A stretch of 40,755 nt of DNA from Thermomucor indicae-seudaticae (GCA_000787465.1 JSYX01000303.1:1-40755); one strand, 5' to 3'; shown: positions 1-10,071, counted from the first letter of the stretch. Numbers and translations are program-made. Notes: generated from the letters alone by a model not told the origin.

Positions 1-492
1 GTTAAAGCATGGCGCAAATTCCACTTGAAGTTGACGCAAACACTACCAACAGAGGACGCAAAAAGTTATTCAAAAACCAGTATATACAATTTCGATTTTA
101 TCTTTGCGAAGATAATCCTTTAGCAGTAACCCAAATAAGACTCACTTAAGACTCTCAAAAGCAACATTGGATAAGTGTCACCAAAGCATCCAGATCTTGT
201 ATACTGTACTGCTTGAAATTTCCCAGTGTCTTTCGAACCCCAAAAGCTACGCGAAGCTCTTCAAAAAGTCCATGGTAGCTCTGTCTGTATTGGACAACAC
301 GTTGAGGGATCTCGAAAGCGCCCAGCTTGAAGCAGCAAGGATTGACAATTTGCCCATCGCAAAAGTGCAACGGGAAATGGGCACCCTCGTTCGCCTGCAC
401 TCCGTCGTGCACAACCGCTTACTGCTTGGCACGTGCACGTCAGTGAAAACTGTCCTGAGAGCACGTACTTAAGGAAGCCTTTACGGAAAACA

Positions 493-811
493 GGTACCTC
501 CACATGACATTGTAGGGAGCGCGTCGGCTGCCGAGACGGCGAGGCTGCTTGCGCAAAGTTATAGAAAGATGACTGCCGAAGAGGTGAAAGCCTTGTCGGA
601 TCAAGCCAAGAAGGCCAATGCAACCGCGTCTCACACGACGTACATACCCAAAGCCGAGAGTCGCAAAGCCCTCGTTGAGACTCCAGCGCGTCAGATTTCG
701 CGGATTGACGCTGCCTTGAATAAAGGCACTGGTATGGAGATGGTTGTCATATTGTCATCTCCATATCAGAGGGCCGAGGGACCTTTGCAAATATCCAGCA
801 GCCGTAGGTAA
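493..811 (+). pseudogene. HMG-box-like fragment (relic)
   Basis: An open frame with a centre reading ETARLLAQSYRKMTAEEVKA followed by LSDQAKKAN. The spacing (amphipathic helix, aromatic, K-M-T-x-E-E, then a basic-acidic helix) resembles helices 2 and 3 of an HMG box, where W-K-x-M-S-x-E-E-K is typical. The first helix is not recognisable upstream in the same frame, and the frame stops at 811 without a domain that continues. It may be one surviving exon of a larger gene. The family assignment is an inference from pattern only. Confidence 0.3.
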
Positions 812-1757
812 AACACGATAGCTCTGATTGGCAACTACTGATATGCTTTTGAAGGAATCGGCGGCTGGCTAAGCAAATATTAGTTCCCCAAGTCATTGTT
901 TCCCGATGACGTTATCCAAGGTACAACGAGCGACTTGTATAGGTACCTGATTGAGAACCAGCGGCAAGCTCTTTCTCTCATAGACGTTCGATGATGTTCC
1001 GAAATGTGAACCTAGGTTTGCCCGCCGCAATTACTCCAGTAATTGCTCGTTTCTCTGCGGTCAGTTGATCGTCGACTCCATCATAGCAACTCTATTTAGC
1101 TACAGCGGAGGACCTTGCCGTCTTCAGCCAAGGCCAACAACGATGCCTCGGCAGGCTATTTGCCTTGTCTCACATATGGTACTTATGGACTGTGTTATAG
1201 ACCAACGCTGACATCCTTCTTGTACCGTAGCTCTACTACAGCATGGTCAAGGCTGCCGAGCATCCATGTTGCTCGAAGATCGCTAATGACAATACTTCTT
1301 CGCAAGGATCAATCCGGGTAGTAGCATATCAGGATACGCTGAATCTTCAAGGCGACTCGGGCAAAAGGATTAACTGGATCGGCGTCGAACAATATATAAA
1401 TAATCAAGGCTTCCGGCGATGCCAAAGGAAACGGATTCACGCCGCGACAGTTGGTCATTAAAGAGTGCAGCCTGATGTTGGCGTGCGCTGTAACACGACC
1501 AGAACGCGACATACTGCCTTCTATTGCCAAAGGAAATAACTCTGAAGAGGTTGAGGAGCTAAGACACGTCCTATTTCAGATGAAGAAGGCAAATGTCACT
1601 CCTTTCATTGAATATATCCGAGCTGCTATTCATCAAGGGTAAGCATCAAATTATCGTCGTTCGATGCTGCCTAACTCGTCATTTCGGTTTAGTACTGTTA
1701 CAAGATGCTAGTCAAAAAGTCTCGCAGGGATCCAGATGATTTCGATTCAGTGCAGGC

Positions 1758-2182
1758 TTGAGTATCTGTCTATGGGTGTCCCAGCAGTTTCTATTTCCGG
1801 ACCATAACGGAACTTGGTACAGATGCAATGTCTACGCGTCTGTCCTGGACAGCATTTTCCTTTCGGACAAGGGGTGCAAAACTGTCAGGCAAGTCGTTCA
1901 TTCTGCTCTTTATCTTCTCCCGCAGACGGTGACTAAATTTCATGCAGGTCAGAATGCCACACGTCAACCATGGCCACACTACGATCCATGGGTGCCCTGG
2001 TGTCATATGAAAAACCGATGAAGCTAGACTTCATCTGCAGACATATTTACGATCGAAAAAGGTCAACAATTCCGTCAAGCTCACCCTCCCGAGAAAGGCG
2101 CGGAGGGTGGTATACTTTGGCGAACTTCAATTGCTCGTTACTCATAAATATGACAGTAGGTATCGCGATATCACTTAAATGA
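1758..2182 (+). pseudogene. Relic of an unrecognised gene with a GC-AG intron
   Basis: Two coding-like blocks join in frame when 1889-1947 is removed: the first ends with residues KTVR and the second continues SECHTSTMATLRSMG. The removed 59-nt piece begins GCAAGT, carries a GACTAAAT branch-like site and ends ATGCAG, so it is a textbook GC-AG intron. No ATG or reliable upstream exon could be joined: the preceding frame has a TGA at about 1737. The layout N-G-T-W-Y before a predicted helix, then a conserved-looking S-E-C-H patch, recalls large uncharacterised families expanded in Mucorales, but I cannot name one with confidence. Confidence 0.35.
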
Positions 2183-3479
2183 CGCGTAAGCTAACGACAT
2201 TTTGCATTAGCAAGCGAACGCCTTTTCTGTTTGATCCGACTAATGGACAATATTGCTCTGACGAAAGTCGCGAAGGTGCGATAGGGGCCCCAGCCGTCAG
2301 CTACAACTGGAAAACTGTGCTAGCTGAAGTGAAATGCATAGATTGCTTAGCCGGATAGCTGCGAAGTTCGAATCGTAAGGAGAAGTACTTCTACATCTAC
2401 CCCGAGATGGTGCCAGGGGACTCAAAGAGAAGTGACAACATCCCTCTGGGCAAAATGACCTCCATGCTGAGAGCTATTGGCTATTGCCTTTCTTTCTATC
2501 CGAAAGGTGTACTGTAATTTCTTGGGTCTGAGAATGAAGTGTAACAGTCGTGCGCGAGGCAAATCTCCTGTTTCTTTTGACCACAAAGTATATCTATCAA
2601 TAATTCGGAAACGTGAGCTTTTCGGAATTGGTCCAAGATCTCGTCGAAACGTTCTAGCCCTCCAAAGGCGTCGGTCGTTGTATGAAAGATGACGACGGTA
2701 ACGTCGGTAATGGCAACAGCAATCCCGGATTCCGGTGCTTTCACCGAAAACATGTAGACTTGCTCAAAAGTTCGACAGTATATTAAAGCACAAGAAGTAA
2801 ATTTACATAGAGTAATACTCTCAAGTATAAAATTCTTTCATATCAAATACCGTAGGGCAGCACTTTCAGTTGTTAGAAAGGTGAACTTCTTCAAGTGCCA
2901 CCAGGATGTAGAGTCGGAGTTCAGTGTGGACGTCCGTGAATAAGGACAAGTCGGATTCCACTGGGTATCCGGAATGTTGCTAAACTGGCCTCGCGCGGAC
3001 TGATCTTCCGGGTCTCCATAGCTTTTTCTTATTATATTCGTCTGAGACTAAGATGTGCTGACTTTGGGTAAAAGTCCTGGGCTGATAACTTAGCTAGCAA
3101 TGTGACTCTCCAGTTAAAGACCAGTTAATTACGCCCGAAGGAGAAGCAACTCTGGAACCGATCTTATGCGGCGAAGGTGTACAAAGAGTCAAAGTTTGAA
3201 CGTCGTGCAACTGACCAACTGTGAAGTCGGGATCTGATTGAGCTGTCATGTAACCAGCTCTTGGACAGAGCAGTAATTTAAGGAGGCGGAACACACACAC
3301 ACCCTCGAGGGGTTGTCCAACTCCCAGAAATCTTCTCTTTGTATACAGAGTCTAGGCAGCACAAAAAGCTTGGTCGAATGCAAAGAAAACATCCGCTCGA
3401 AGCAAGCTAAAATGCCTGCATCTTCCTTTCTTTCCCAACTTCTTTTTTTCTTTCTACGGATCACTCTTCTTCGTAATCA

Positions 3480-4340
3480 ATGAATCGGACGTCTGAAGAT
3501 GCACGGAAGCATGCGACATCCTCTTTGAGAAGGAAGAAAAGACCATCTACTACCGCTGTTATCCCGACAGCGTCTCTGTCATCATCGGCAGCAAGCTTAC
3601 CGTCGTCGTCGTCGTCGTCGATCACAGCTGCCACTTTTATGGCATCCAGCACCCCAGCTGCTGCCTTTCTGCCCTCGACTCCTTATGCTGAATCGGTGGC
3701 ATCACCTGGCTTCAACACCGATGATAGTACCAGCACGCCGCCGTCTCATAATTTCATGGGACCCGTCTTTGGGATCATCGGCGGCCTAGCCGTACTAGCT
3801 GTGATGGCCCTGATGGTTGCTTGGCGGCGACGCAGCAACCCTGAGCAGCCGCCTGTCTATTACTATACGACGAAGAACCAACATAATCGGCGCAGCTGGA
3901 TGAGTGAAACGTCGTCGTCGGGTCGTCCGTCGTCCATGCCGCCGCCGCCTTACGAGGAAAAGGAGAAACAACAAGACAACTCGTGGCCAAAAGATCATAA
4001 AGAGGAAGTCGTCCAACCACCCACACCGACAAGGTTGTCCAATGCACAATATTCGCCTCAACTGGCTTATAGTCCCAGCTGTCCTCAAATGCATGTGCTG
4101 CCCAGTAACACAACGACCACCACCCTCTCGCGACTGGCCATGGAGAACGCTGCTGAACGACAACCACCTGTCTTGCCGCCTGTTGTGCCACGCCCCTCTT
4201 GTTCCCTAGTCCGACCTTATCAAGCTCAACTACGTACCCTGCCACCCGCCGATCAAAACACTTCTAGCTATCTTTTAACGATCACAAATAGCCGATCCGA
4301 GGAAGAAGCGATAGATCAAGAGAAGCCCCCATCTCTCTAA
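3480..4340 (+). CDS. Single-pass membrane protein, Ser/Thr-rich ectodomain and PPxY tail
   Basis: The uninterrupted ATG frame gives 286 aa. Residues 1-90 are Ser/Thr/Ala/Pro-rich. One hydrophobic segment (about 94-114, FMGPVFGIIGGLAVLAVMAL) is followed by the stop-transfer RRR. The remaining 170 residues are Pro/Gln-rich and hydrophilic, with PPPPY at 154-158, a PPxY motif that WW-domain proteins such as Rsp5-type ubiquitin ligases bind. The architecture resembles fungal Mid2/Wsc-type wall-stress sensors, but no WSC cysteine domain is present and I see no homology that proves it. This start lacks a signal peptide. An alternative first exon at 3412-3472 encodes a signal-like peptide and joins in frame at 3628, giving 257 aa. 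The ectodomain contains a TCG microsatellite (3602-3620). Confidence 0.65.
   Translation: MNRTSEDARKHATSSLRRKKRPSTTAVIPTASLSSSAASLPSSSSSSITAATFMASSTPAAAFLPSTPYAESVASPGFNTDDSTSTPPSHNFMGPVFGIIGGLAVLAVMALMVAWRRRSNPEQPPVYYYTTKNQHNRRSWMSETSSSGRPSSMPPPPYEEKEKQQDNSWPKDHKEEVVQPPTPTRLSNAQYSPQLAYSPSCPQMHVLPSNTTTTTLSRLAMENAAERQPPVLPPVVPRPSCSLVRPYQAQLRTLPPADQNTSSYLLTITNSRSEEEAIDQEKPPSL
3602..3620. repeat. TCG trinucleotide microsatellite
   Basis: Six consecutive TCG/GTC units within the membrane protein's coding frame (poly-Ser) or, in the alternative model, within its first intron next to the acceptor. Length change here would alter the Ser run or the polypyrimidine context. Confidence 0.7.
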
Positions 4341-4595
4341 TCATATCCCAGAAAAGAAAAACGTCTTCTGTTATCCATCCATCTCTCCTCTCTCTCTTCC
4401 CTCTCTCTTAGTGGAGTGCCTAATGTAGTAAATGTTATAATAATGTCATATCTAATTATCTTGAACTTTTGTACACAGAAACACTTTCTTTATGTGCTTC
4501 TAAAATGTGACATGATGAATGTTGAGTATGTGAGACAAATGTACATGGCGCGTGCTCCTTGTTTTTATGAAAGACAAGGGACGGGGAGTTGTTGG

Positions 4596-5682
4596 TTATT
4601 CCTGATATTGTTTGGCCAGCCAATCTTCGAGCTCAGTTGGAGTCAAGGGTAATCGAGCTCTATCGAGTTTTGCATAGTAAAGCGTACGTATCTTTGCCGC
4701 CACCACCTGAAAATCAGCCGCTTCCGTGTCGAACAGCAACCACCAATTGTTAGGCAGTTTAACGCCTTGGTCTCGACAGGCAAGCCATATCGCAGCACAG
4801 GCAATTGTTGGCGGATCATACACAGCATACACACAGGTTCGTAATCTAGAGATAGACATCAGTTTTCTCGCGCAGACACGGCATCCCAGTCACTTGTACC
4901 CGTCATTCAAGTAATTCCATGACCGGCCCGCGACGCCAGCATCTTCCTCCAATCCCAGTATCCGCAAGTAATTGATCATCAAGCCATACGGCAGCTCCAC
5001 GTGCACATTAAACGCTAGTCGCTTGAGGATTTGCATTTCACCGGTAATAAGCATATTCCGAAGGTCGAAATACCGCTGTGCAAAGCCATAAGGCGTTACG
5101 CTTTCATCCTTGATCTTCTTTGTTATTGCTTACTTACTTGAGAGAACTGGTCGAGGGTCGGATGGGTAGGTTCACCTTTTGCTCGGCGTAGCAAGTAATC
5201 ATAGACGTCCACCACAAAAGACAATCGAACAAAGGACTCTTCGACTTTGGAAGCTAAAAACAAGGCGCCCATACCAATTTCCTTTCCAAAACACACATCA
5301 GTTCGATCTCTCTTGTTTCTCCTGTAAAGACGCAAGAAACTTACAAGGATTCCAAATTCTTTTAAGCTAGCCATGTAGTAAAAACGCTGAAAAAGGACCT
5401 GTGCCGTCGCCATTGCGACCTGTGGCCTTGACACGCGGAAATGAGCTTCTTTTTCTGAAGTGATCGCGTCTTCAATGTCAAGAAAACATACAATTTCAAC
5501 AGGATGCCGGCACTCTGGATCAGTTCGCAGCCATAATTTCGTAAATCCGTTTCAACTGATTCAGGAATTCCATCTTTGGACGAAGGTGTTCGCTCCAGTT
5601 GCTCCAATGACGCTACCGGATTAAGAAATGTCGCCATCAAGGGGGTTGCTTTCAGATCGGCGGGCGAGCTGAAATGGCCCAA
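4596..5682 (-). CDS. Cyclin L-like protein (transcription/splicing cyclin)
   Basis: Five exons join in frame: 5682-5492, 5426-5345, 5281-5138, 5075-4894 and 4845-4596, giving 282 aa. A second in-frame ATG at 5637 (MATFLNPVASLEQLERTPSS) is an equally good start and gives 267 aa. The cyclin box opens ETDLRNYGCELIQSAGILLK, then PQVAMATAQVLFQRFYYMAS, EIGMGALFLASKVEE and RYFDLRNMLITGEMQILKRL. The second fold contains YDPPTIACAAIWLACRDQGV. This order and wording is that of cyclin L, which in other eukaryotes activates CDK11-type kinases and acts in pre-mRNA splicing and transcription in the nucleus. The RS-rich tail of animal cyclin L is absent; the protein ends soon after the second cyclin fold. 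Introns are 49-66 nt with GTATGT/GTAAGT donors. It is likely a single-copy housekeeping gene. Confidence 0.9.
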
Positions 5683-6752
5683 TCATGTAAGTCCGACCAG
5701 GCAGACAACTCGATCTTCATGCCTTTATTCTTGAGTATTTTCGTCTCAGCTCGGCTTCCTGTAGCTTGTGACAGCAGCCAAAGCCAGGTTTATGCCTCAA
5801 ATATATAACTGCATCTTCATTGAGACAGTTTCGTACGTGTGTAGTCCGGCGAGCTATATGCGCTTCGTTTTTGACATGATTGACAGAGCCAGTGATGGTG
5901 TGTTCCTCGACAAATGGCAGGTACCATGTCTGGCCATTGTTGGAGTTTGCACGCTCTTACTGAGAAATGTCTTGGCAGGATCCAGACGATCAATTACTGC
6001 TATCTGTAACATTATTCACAGGGGGTCTGCAGCAAACAAGGCGCATCTATAAACCAAGCTCGGTGAAGTGCATCTAGACTGGCGACTCTTTATCGACTGT
6101 TAATCTAGTGGAGAGCTGGACTTTGAGAATAGTAGGAGGAACAACTCAATCCAATTCACCTTCTTGTTGAAGGAAATACACAGGATCAAGGGTTTGGCAT
6201 GATCCTTGGACTACGGGAAATCCAAGCAACGGCGTTGCCTTTGCTACTACACCGTGAAAGCTTCAATAACGACAATATGATGGAAAACGGCCCTTGTTAC
6301 CACTTTGGGCTCTTGTGGCACGAGATTGACCCTCAAGTGCTTGTAAACAAATTCACCAAATTTGGTCAATTTATAAGGATAAAAATTGTACCGAACGGAC
6401 TTGGAAATGGCAAAAGATAGTAACGTTGATGCGTACATGTATGTAGGCTATAAAAAGCCCTTGCATCATACAGCATGTCTAGCAGCATATCTAGATAGGA
6501 GTATGAAATAATCTCACTGATTGCGTTACTTTATTATCAATATACGGGTAGAAGCACATAGTAATTCGGAGAACATTCCCGGAAACAGTGTCACACAGAG
6601 AAGAGGAAAAAAGGATCTTCAAACAAAATGATCTTCGGCCTGCCAAGACCAAAGAATTTTTAGCGCATATCGGAGGTTCAACAGACACCAGTTTAAAGAG
6701 ATCACCAGCCATCTCTGTTTTCTTTTTCCCTCTTTGTCCACCAAAAAAAAAG
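5683..6752. other. Intergenic region, no supported gene
   Basis: About 1.07 kb between the divergent cyclin and O-fucosyltransferase-like genes. The longest frame (5768-6052, +) starts with GTG, not ATG, and I found no splice model for it. The part near 5815-5910 has a faint pattern resemblance to the relic at 1770-1890. The last 100 bases contain the pyrimidine-rich leader TTTTCTTTTTCCCTC and an A run just before the start of the next gene. Confidence 0.4.
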
Positions 6753-8069
6753 ATGTTTCGTGCTTTAAAGCCGCACCGTCCATGGGTGGTCGCTTGTTAT
6801 TGCGTTCTCGTCTTTCTGTTGGTCTCACATTTATGGGACTTTAAACGATCCGGGCCTCATTTTCAGTGGTTATCGTCGGCAGGACGAGACGCTTCTTCCT
6901 TATCCGTAACATCATCAAACAATGACAACAAGTTCCTTACCTTTTTGCCACACTCCGGTTTCCACAATCAACGGATCGCCCTGATCAACGCTGCTGTGTT
7001 GGCCTACGCGCTGAACCGGACACTCTTGATGCCTGAAATCAATCTCGGCATAGCGACCTTTTGGCGACCGTTCAGCGATTTGGAAGACAAGCTAGACTAT
7101 TGTCCGTCAATAATCAACCGCACAAAGTCAGTTCCTGAATCTTGTTTCGATTATCGCGACTATGCGCCGGTGCCAGTCGATACCATCTTTGACCTGAGCC
7201 CGTTCCACAAACTCGGTATCCGGACCTTGCAACGTCAGGACATGAGAAGGGACTATTTCCAGAGACACAACTGGGACGAAAAAGATATTTACGTCATTGA
7301 CGACACGACACGGTACTCGTACCAGATCCATGACAACATGACCGCCCAAATGGACATGCGTCGCTTCCAGAAGCGGCTTTCCCTACAAGAACTGCAAGAG
7401 CGACCCGAACGCCTCTTGTATTTCGGTTCGCTGTTTGGCTCACACCGTTTGGCGTTATCCCAACCTGAGCTCAGCCATATGCGAGAACATTTGCGACGCC
7501 AGTTCCGTGTCACGCATCCATTGGTCCTCTCCACGGCTGAGAAGATCGTTGAGCGACTCGGGGGCACCGATCAGTTCACCAGTGTCCATTTACGCCAGGG
7601 TGATGGCTTCTTCAAAAAGGCGGCTCAAAGGACCATGGTACAGATTCGTGAAACGTTGGAGAAGGCAGAGCGTGCACCGGATAATGACACAGACTATGAG
7701 CCAACCCTGAACCGATTACAGTCAATCAAGCAAGATCCACAGCAACTGTTGAGCGAATGCGTTGCCAACCAGGTCCATAATCATCCACGTCTGCGTGTGA
7801 TCTATATGGCCACGGACGCCAGGCGTCCTCGAGAGCAGTTTCCGCAACTGCATCAAGAGTTCCTCTGCCTGTTTACGCTCCATGATTTCCCCGATATTGT
7901 GGAACCTCTTCTGCATTCATCAAGTGATAAGCTAAACAACAAAAGATTATTGCCCTTGATCGACGCCGAAGTAGCGGTGCAGGCTGAGTCGTTTATCCCG
8001 ACGCCCAGAAGCACGTTTTCTGGATATATCCGGCAGCGCCAGCGAGCTGCAGGCAAAAAGAACAACTAG
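6753..8069 (+). CDS. GDP-fucose protein O-fucosyltransferase-family glycosyltransferase, type II membrane protein
   Basis: Single exon, 438 aa from ATG 6753. An in-frame ATG-less extension to 6588 exists but the leader there is not coding-like. Residues 10-28 (WVVACYCVLVFLLVSHLW) form an N-terminal signal anchor after basic residues, as in Golgi type II glycosyltransferases. HSGFHNQR at 67-74 matches the donor-binding N-terminal motif of the O-FucT family (PF10250), and HLRQGD at 279-284 matches the second conserved motif in which the Arg contacts GDP-fucose. The expected role is transfer of fucose, or a related sugar, to protein in the secretory pathway; the acceptor is unknown. N-glycosylation sequons such as NRT occur. 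Fungi of this group carry several such genes, so the exact substrate cannot be inferred. It is convergent with the bHLH gene, 211 bp apart. Confidence 0.82.
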   Translation: MFRALKPHRPWVVACYCVLVFLLVSHLWDFKRSGPHFQWLSSAGRDASSLSVTSSNNDNKFLTFLPHSGFHNQRIALINAAVLAYALNRTLLMPEINLGIATFWRPFSDLEDKLDYCPSIINRTKSVPESCFDYRDYAPVPVDTIFDLSPFHKLGIRTLQRQDMRRDYFQRHNWDEKDIYVIDDTTRYSYQIHDNMTAQMDMRRFQKRLSLQELQERPERLLYFGSLFGSHRLALSQPELSHMREHLRRQFRVTHPLVLSTAEKIVERLGGTDQFTSVHLRQGDGFFKKAAQRTMVQIRETLEKAERAPDNDTDYEPTLNRLQSIKQDPQQLLSECVANQVHNHPRLRVIYMATDARRPREQFPQLHQEFLCLFTLHDFPDIVEPLLHSSSDKLNNKRLLPLIDAEVAVQAESFIPTPRSTFSGYIRQRQRAAGKKNN

Positions 8070-8280
8070 ACCCGCCGTCCCTTTATTGCATTATATCTTG
8101 TTGTTGTATATTATCTCATTCCTACACGCACCCCCTCCCAGACTTGCTAAGCTGTTTATAGTATGGTCATTTGTATAAAACGATTATAAATTTCCATTTG
8201 CGACATCTGGAAAACATCAATGTTGTAGTAGACGACCTATAATTTTTACATATAGTCGTAAGGAACGTCATAATGGGATC

Positions 8281-9054
8281 TCAAGTCAGCGAAGAATACG
8301 CCAGTTCATCTTCGGAGGACTGTTATAAGAAGGAGTTAGTGACCGTCATGACCAGATAATGAATGACTGCAGGAATACTTGCATCTTCATCATAGATTCT
8401 GTTTCAAAGAAAAAATGTGTGTGAGTTGACTACATACACGAGTGAAAACCTCATTTGTGTCACGTACGTTTCGCCTAAAAGGCTCTGCAGATCTCGTACT
8501 TGCTCTTTCAAATCATTCTTTACTGAAATAAGGTGACGGATATGTTCCACAGCTAATAATGAATCGATTCATAAATCAATCCATAACTGGGTTGTCAGCT
8601 GAGCGTGCTTACATTTCTGAAGAATCAAGGCCTCGCTTCGATTGCCTTGACTTAGAGAAGGGACAACTTCAATGAGTTGTTCGAAGCCAAGTCGAATATT
8701 CTGTCGTCGTTTTTGTTCAGACGCAATATGATTTGCTTTCTTTTCTGCTTCAGTCAATAATTCATGAGGTGCCTTTCGAGGACGACGTTGTCGACGAGGC
8801 TGTGGTTGCTGCTGCTGCTGCTCCGGTTCCTTCTTTGCCAGTTTGCTGCTGCTACTATTGTCGCTGTCTGTTGGTTCTGCTGGCCGTTTTTGGCCCAACG
8901 AAGTAGGTTCTTGTTCTTCAGTCGTTAATGGCTTTGGTTCGACATCCGAGGCGGAAGACTCCCCTGTTTCTAGTCAAGTAATGAGCTTTTTCCTTTTGCT
9001 GCTGCAAGCATTGAGCAAAATAAGTGACATGCCATTACTGATCGTATTGTTCAT
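8281..9054 (-). CDS. bHLH transcription factor, INO4-like
   Basis: Exon 1 is only 16 nt (9054-9039, ATG), followed by 8963-8613, 8552-8468 and 8398 onward. The first intron is inferred from a GTAATG donor, a TTGACT branch and an AAACAG acceptor. The bHLH is at about residues 78-140: ANHIASEQKRRQNIRLGFEQ, then LIEVVPSLSQGNRSEALILQ and KSVEHIRHLISVKNDLKEQV. His84, Glu88 and Arg92 are the E-box (CANNTG)-contacting triad. A poly-Gln (CAG/CTG) run and a basic patch precede the domain. The wording is closest to INO4-type partners, which in yeast dimerise with INO2 and control phospholipid genes; conservation of that role here is inference. The C-terminus is uncertain: exon 4 either stops at 8323, or a CTAAC branch and TAACAG acceptor lead to a final exon ending at 8281. 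It shares a 497-bp divergent promoter with the FKBP12 gene. Confidence 0.8.
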
Positions 9055-9550
9055 TGGTAACGACAAACATGCAATAGGGACAAATTGCCCAGACCCCCCG
9101 TCTTCTTCAAACCTCATTGGCTGGCCCCGCAATATGGCGGAGCTTTATCCTGACCCACATTTAGCAGCGAGTGGTTCTGGAGCACGCTTAGTCATATGCG
9201 TGGAGTGCACAACTAAAGCAGAGCTTGGATGCCGGAGGCCTTTCCAGTTGCTTAAGAGTTTCAAACATTGAACAGTATGCCCAACAGTAGATGATCAAAG
9301 TGGGGTTCGTTATCCAGTGACGAGCATTCAACGCAACTGCTATATGACAGATCATGTCAACAGGCAACCCAATCCTGGACTAATGGATCTCGTTAATTGA
9401 CCCATGTGTTTCGTGCAGTGGAGCTTCACACGCGAGGTTTTCGATCCCCGTCCAATTTGTTGTCAAGCGGAGATCAAACGGTCAAAAAGAAAAGCTTTCG
9501 CGCGTTTTTGATTCTTTCTGTTTTGTTTTTCTTTTTGACTTTGCAGAAAA
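9055..9550. promoter_or_regulatory. Divergent promoter region between the bHLH and FKBP12 genes
   Basis: Head-to-head spacing of 497 bp. No convincing TATA box was seen. The 60 bases before the FKBP12 start are T/C-rich and end TTTTGACTTTGCAG just 4 nt before the ATG, which looks like a branch point plus 3' splice site, so the FKBP12 leader may contain an intron. A frame at 8843-9271 is the antisense shadow of the bHLH gene. Confidence 0.4.
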
Positions 9551-10000
9551 ATGGGTGTCACGTAAGTAGGCAGCTCCTTGATATTGAAAGAGGGCCATTG
9601 ATTGACAACATGCAGTGTTGAGACTCTCAAGCCTGGTGATGGTGTGTCGTTCCCCAAGGCGGGTGACCAAGTGACCATGCACTATGTTGGCACCTTGACG
9701 AACGGTAAAAAGTTTGACTCGTCGCGCGACCGCGGCAAACCCTTTACTACCACGATTGGTGTTGGTCAAGTCATTCGTGGCTGGGATGAAGGCACGTATA
9801 TCATTAAAGCCAGGGAAGGAAAGAAAAGCAAGGGCTCAAGTTGTCATCAACTGAATCTAGGTGTTCCCAAAATGTCCCTTGGTGAAGTTGCCAGACTGAC
9901 CTGCTCTCCCGACTACGCCTACGGTAACCGTGGTTTCGATGGTCTCATTCCTCCCAACTCCACCTTGGTTTTTGAGGTTGAGCTTCTCAAGATCAACTAA
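9551..10000 (+). CDS. fkbA: FKBP12 peptidyl-prolyl cis-trans isomerase
   Basis: Exon 1 is 9551-9561 (ATG GGT GTC AC), intron 1 is 9562-9615, exon 2 is 9616-9791, then a GC-AG intron 9792-9860, and exon 3 is 9861-10000. The product is 108 aa, the family's normal length. FKBP landmarks: [54 protein letters not shown] and [12 protein letters not shown]. All the FK506/rapamycin pocket residues are present: Tyr27, Phe37, Asp38, Phe47, Val56, Ile57, Trp60, Tyr83 and Phe100. It is a cytosolic prolyl isomerase and the drug receptor that, with FK506, inhibits calcineurin; in Mucor this axis controls yeast-hypha dimorphism. If the second intron is retained, 23 residues are inserted at Gly63 without a stop. 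It is convergent with the next gene, 71 bp apart. Confidence 0.93.
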
Positions 10001-10071
10001 TCACTACTATTAAAAACTTGTTACTTTTTGGGGTCCTGGGAGAATGTCTTTCATTTTTTATTAGAGAGAAA

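Larger units (their letters stand above)
1..3400. other. Region of decayed gene relics
   Basis: No intact gene can be assembled here. Short open frames of coding-like composition occur mainly on the + strand (about 167-472, 493-811, 1451-1642, 1758-2182) and are separated by stops. Splice-like signals remain: a GTAAGC donor at about 1639 with a CTAAC branch and TTTAG acceptor near 1692, and a GC-AG intron at 1889-1947. This looks like one or two multi-exon genes eroded by point mutations and indels. From about 2200 to 3400 I see nothing beyond short random frames and a CA-rich run near 3290. Confidence 0.5.

Noticed and set aside
5768..6052. 94-codon frame next to the cyclin gene
   Set aside because: GTG start, no recognised domain; only a faint resemblance to the left-hand relic.
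6588..6752. 55-residue N-terminal extension of the O-fucosyltransferase-like protein
   Set aside because: Its first codon is GTG-type context without ATG and the sequence is A/T-rich leader; the ATG at 6753 puts the signal anchor at the N-terminus as expected.
8569..8898. bHLH frame taken as starting at 8898
   Set aside because: The codon at 8898 is TTG; the frame is open upstream to an AAACAG acceptor at 8964, and a short ATG exon at 9054-9039 restores frame.
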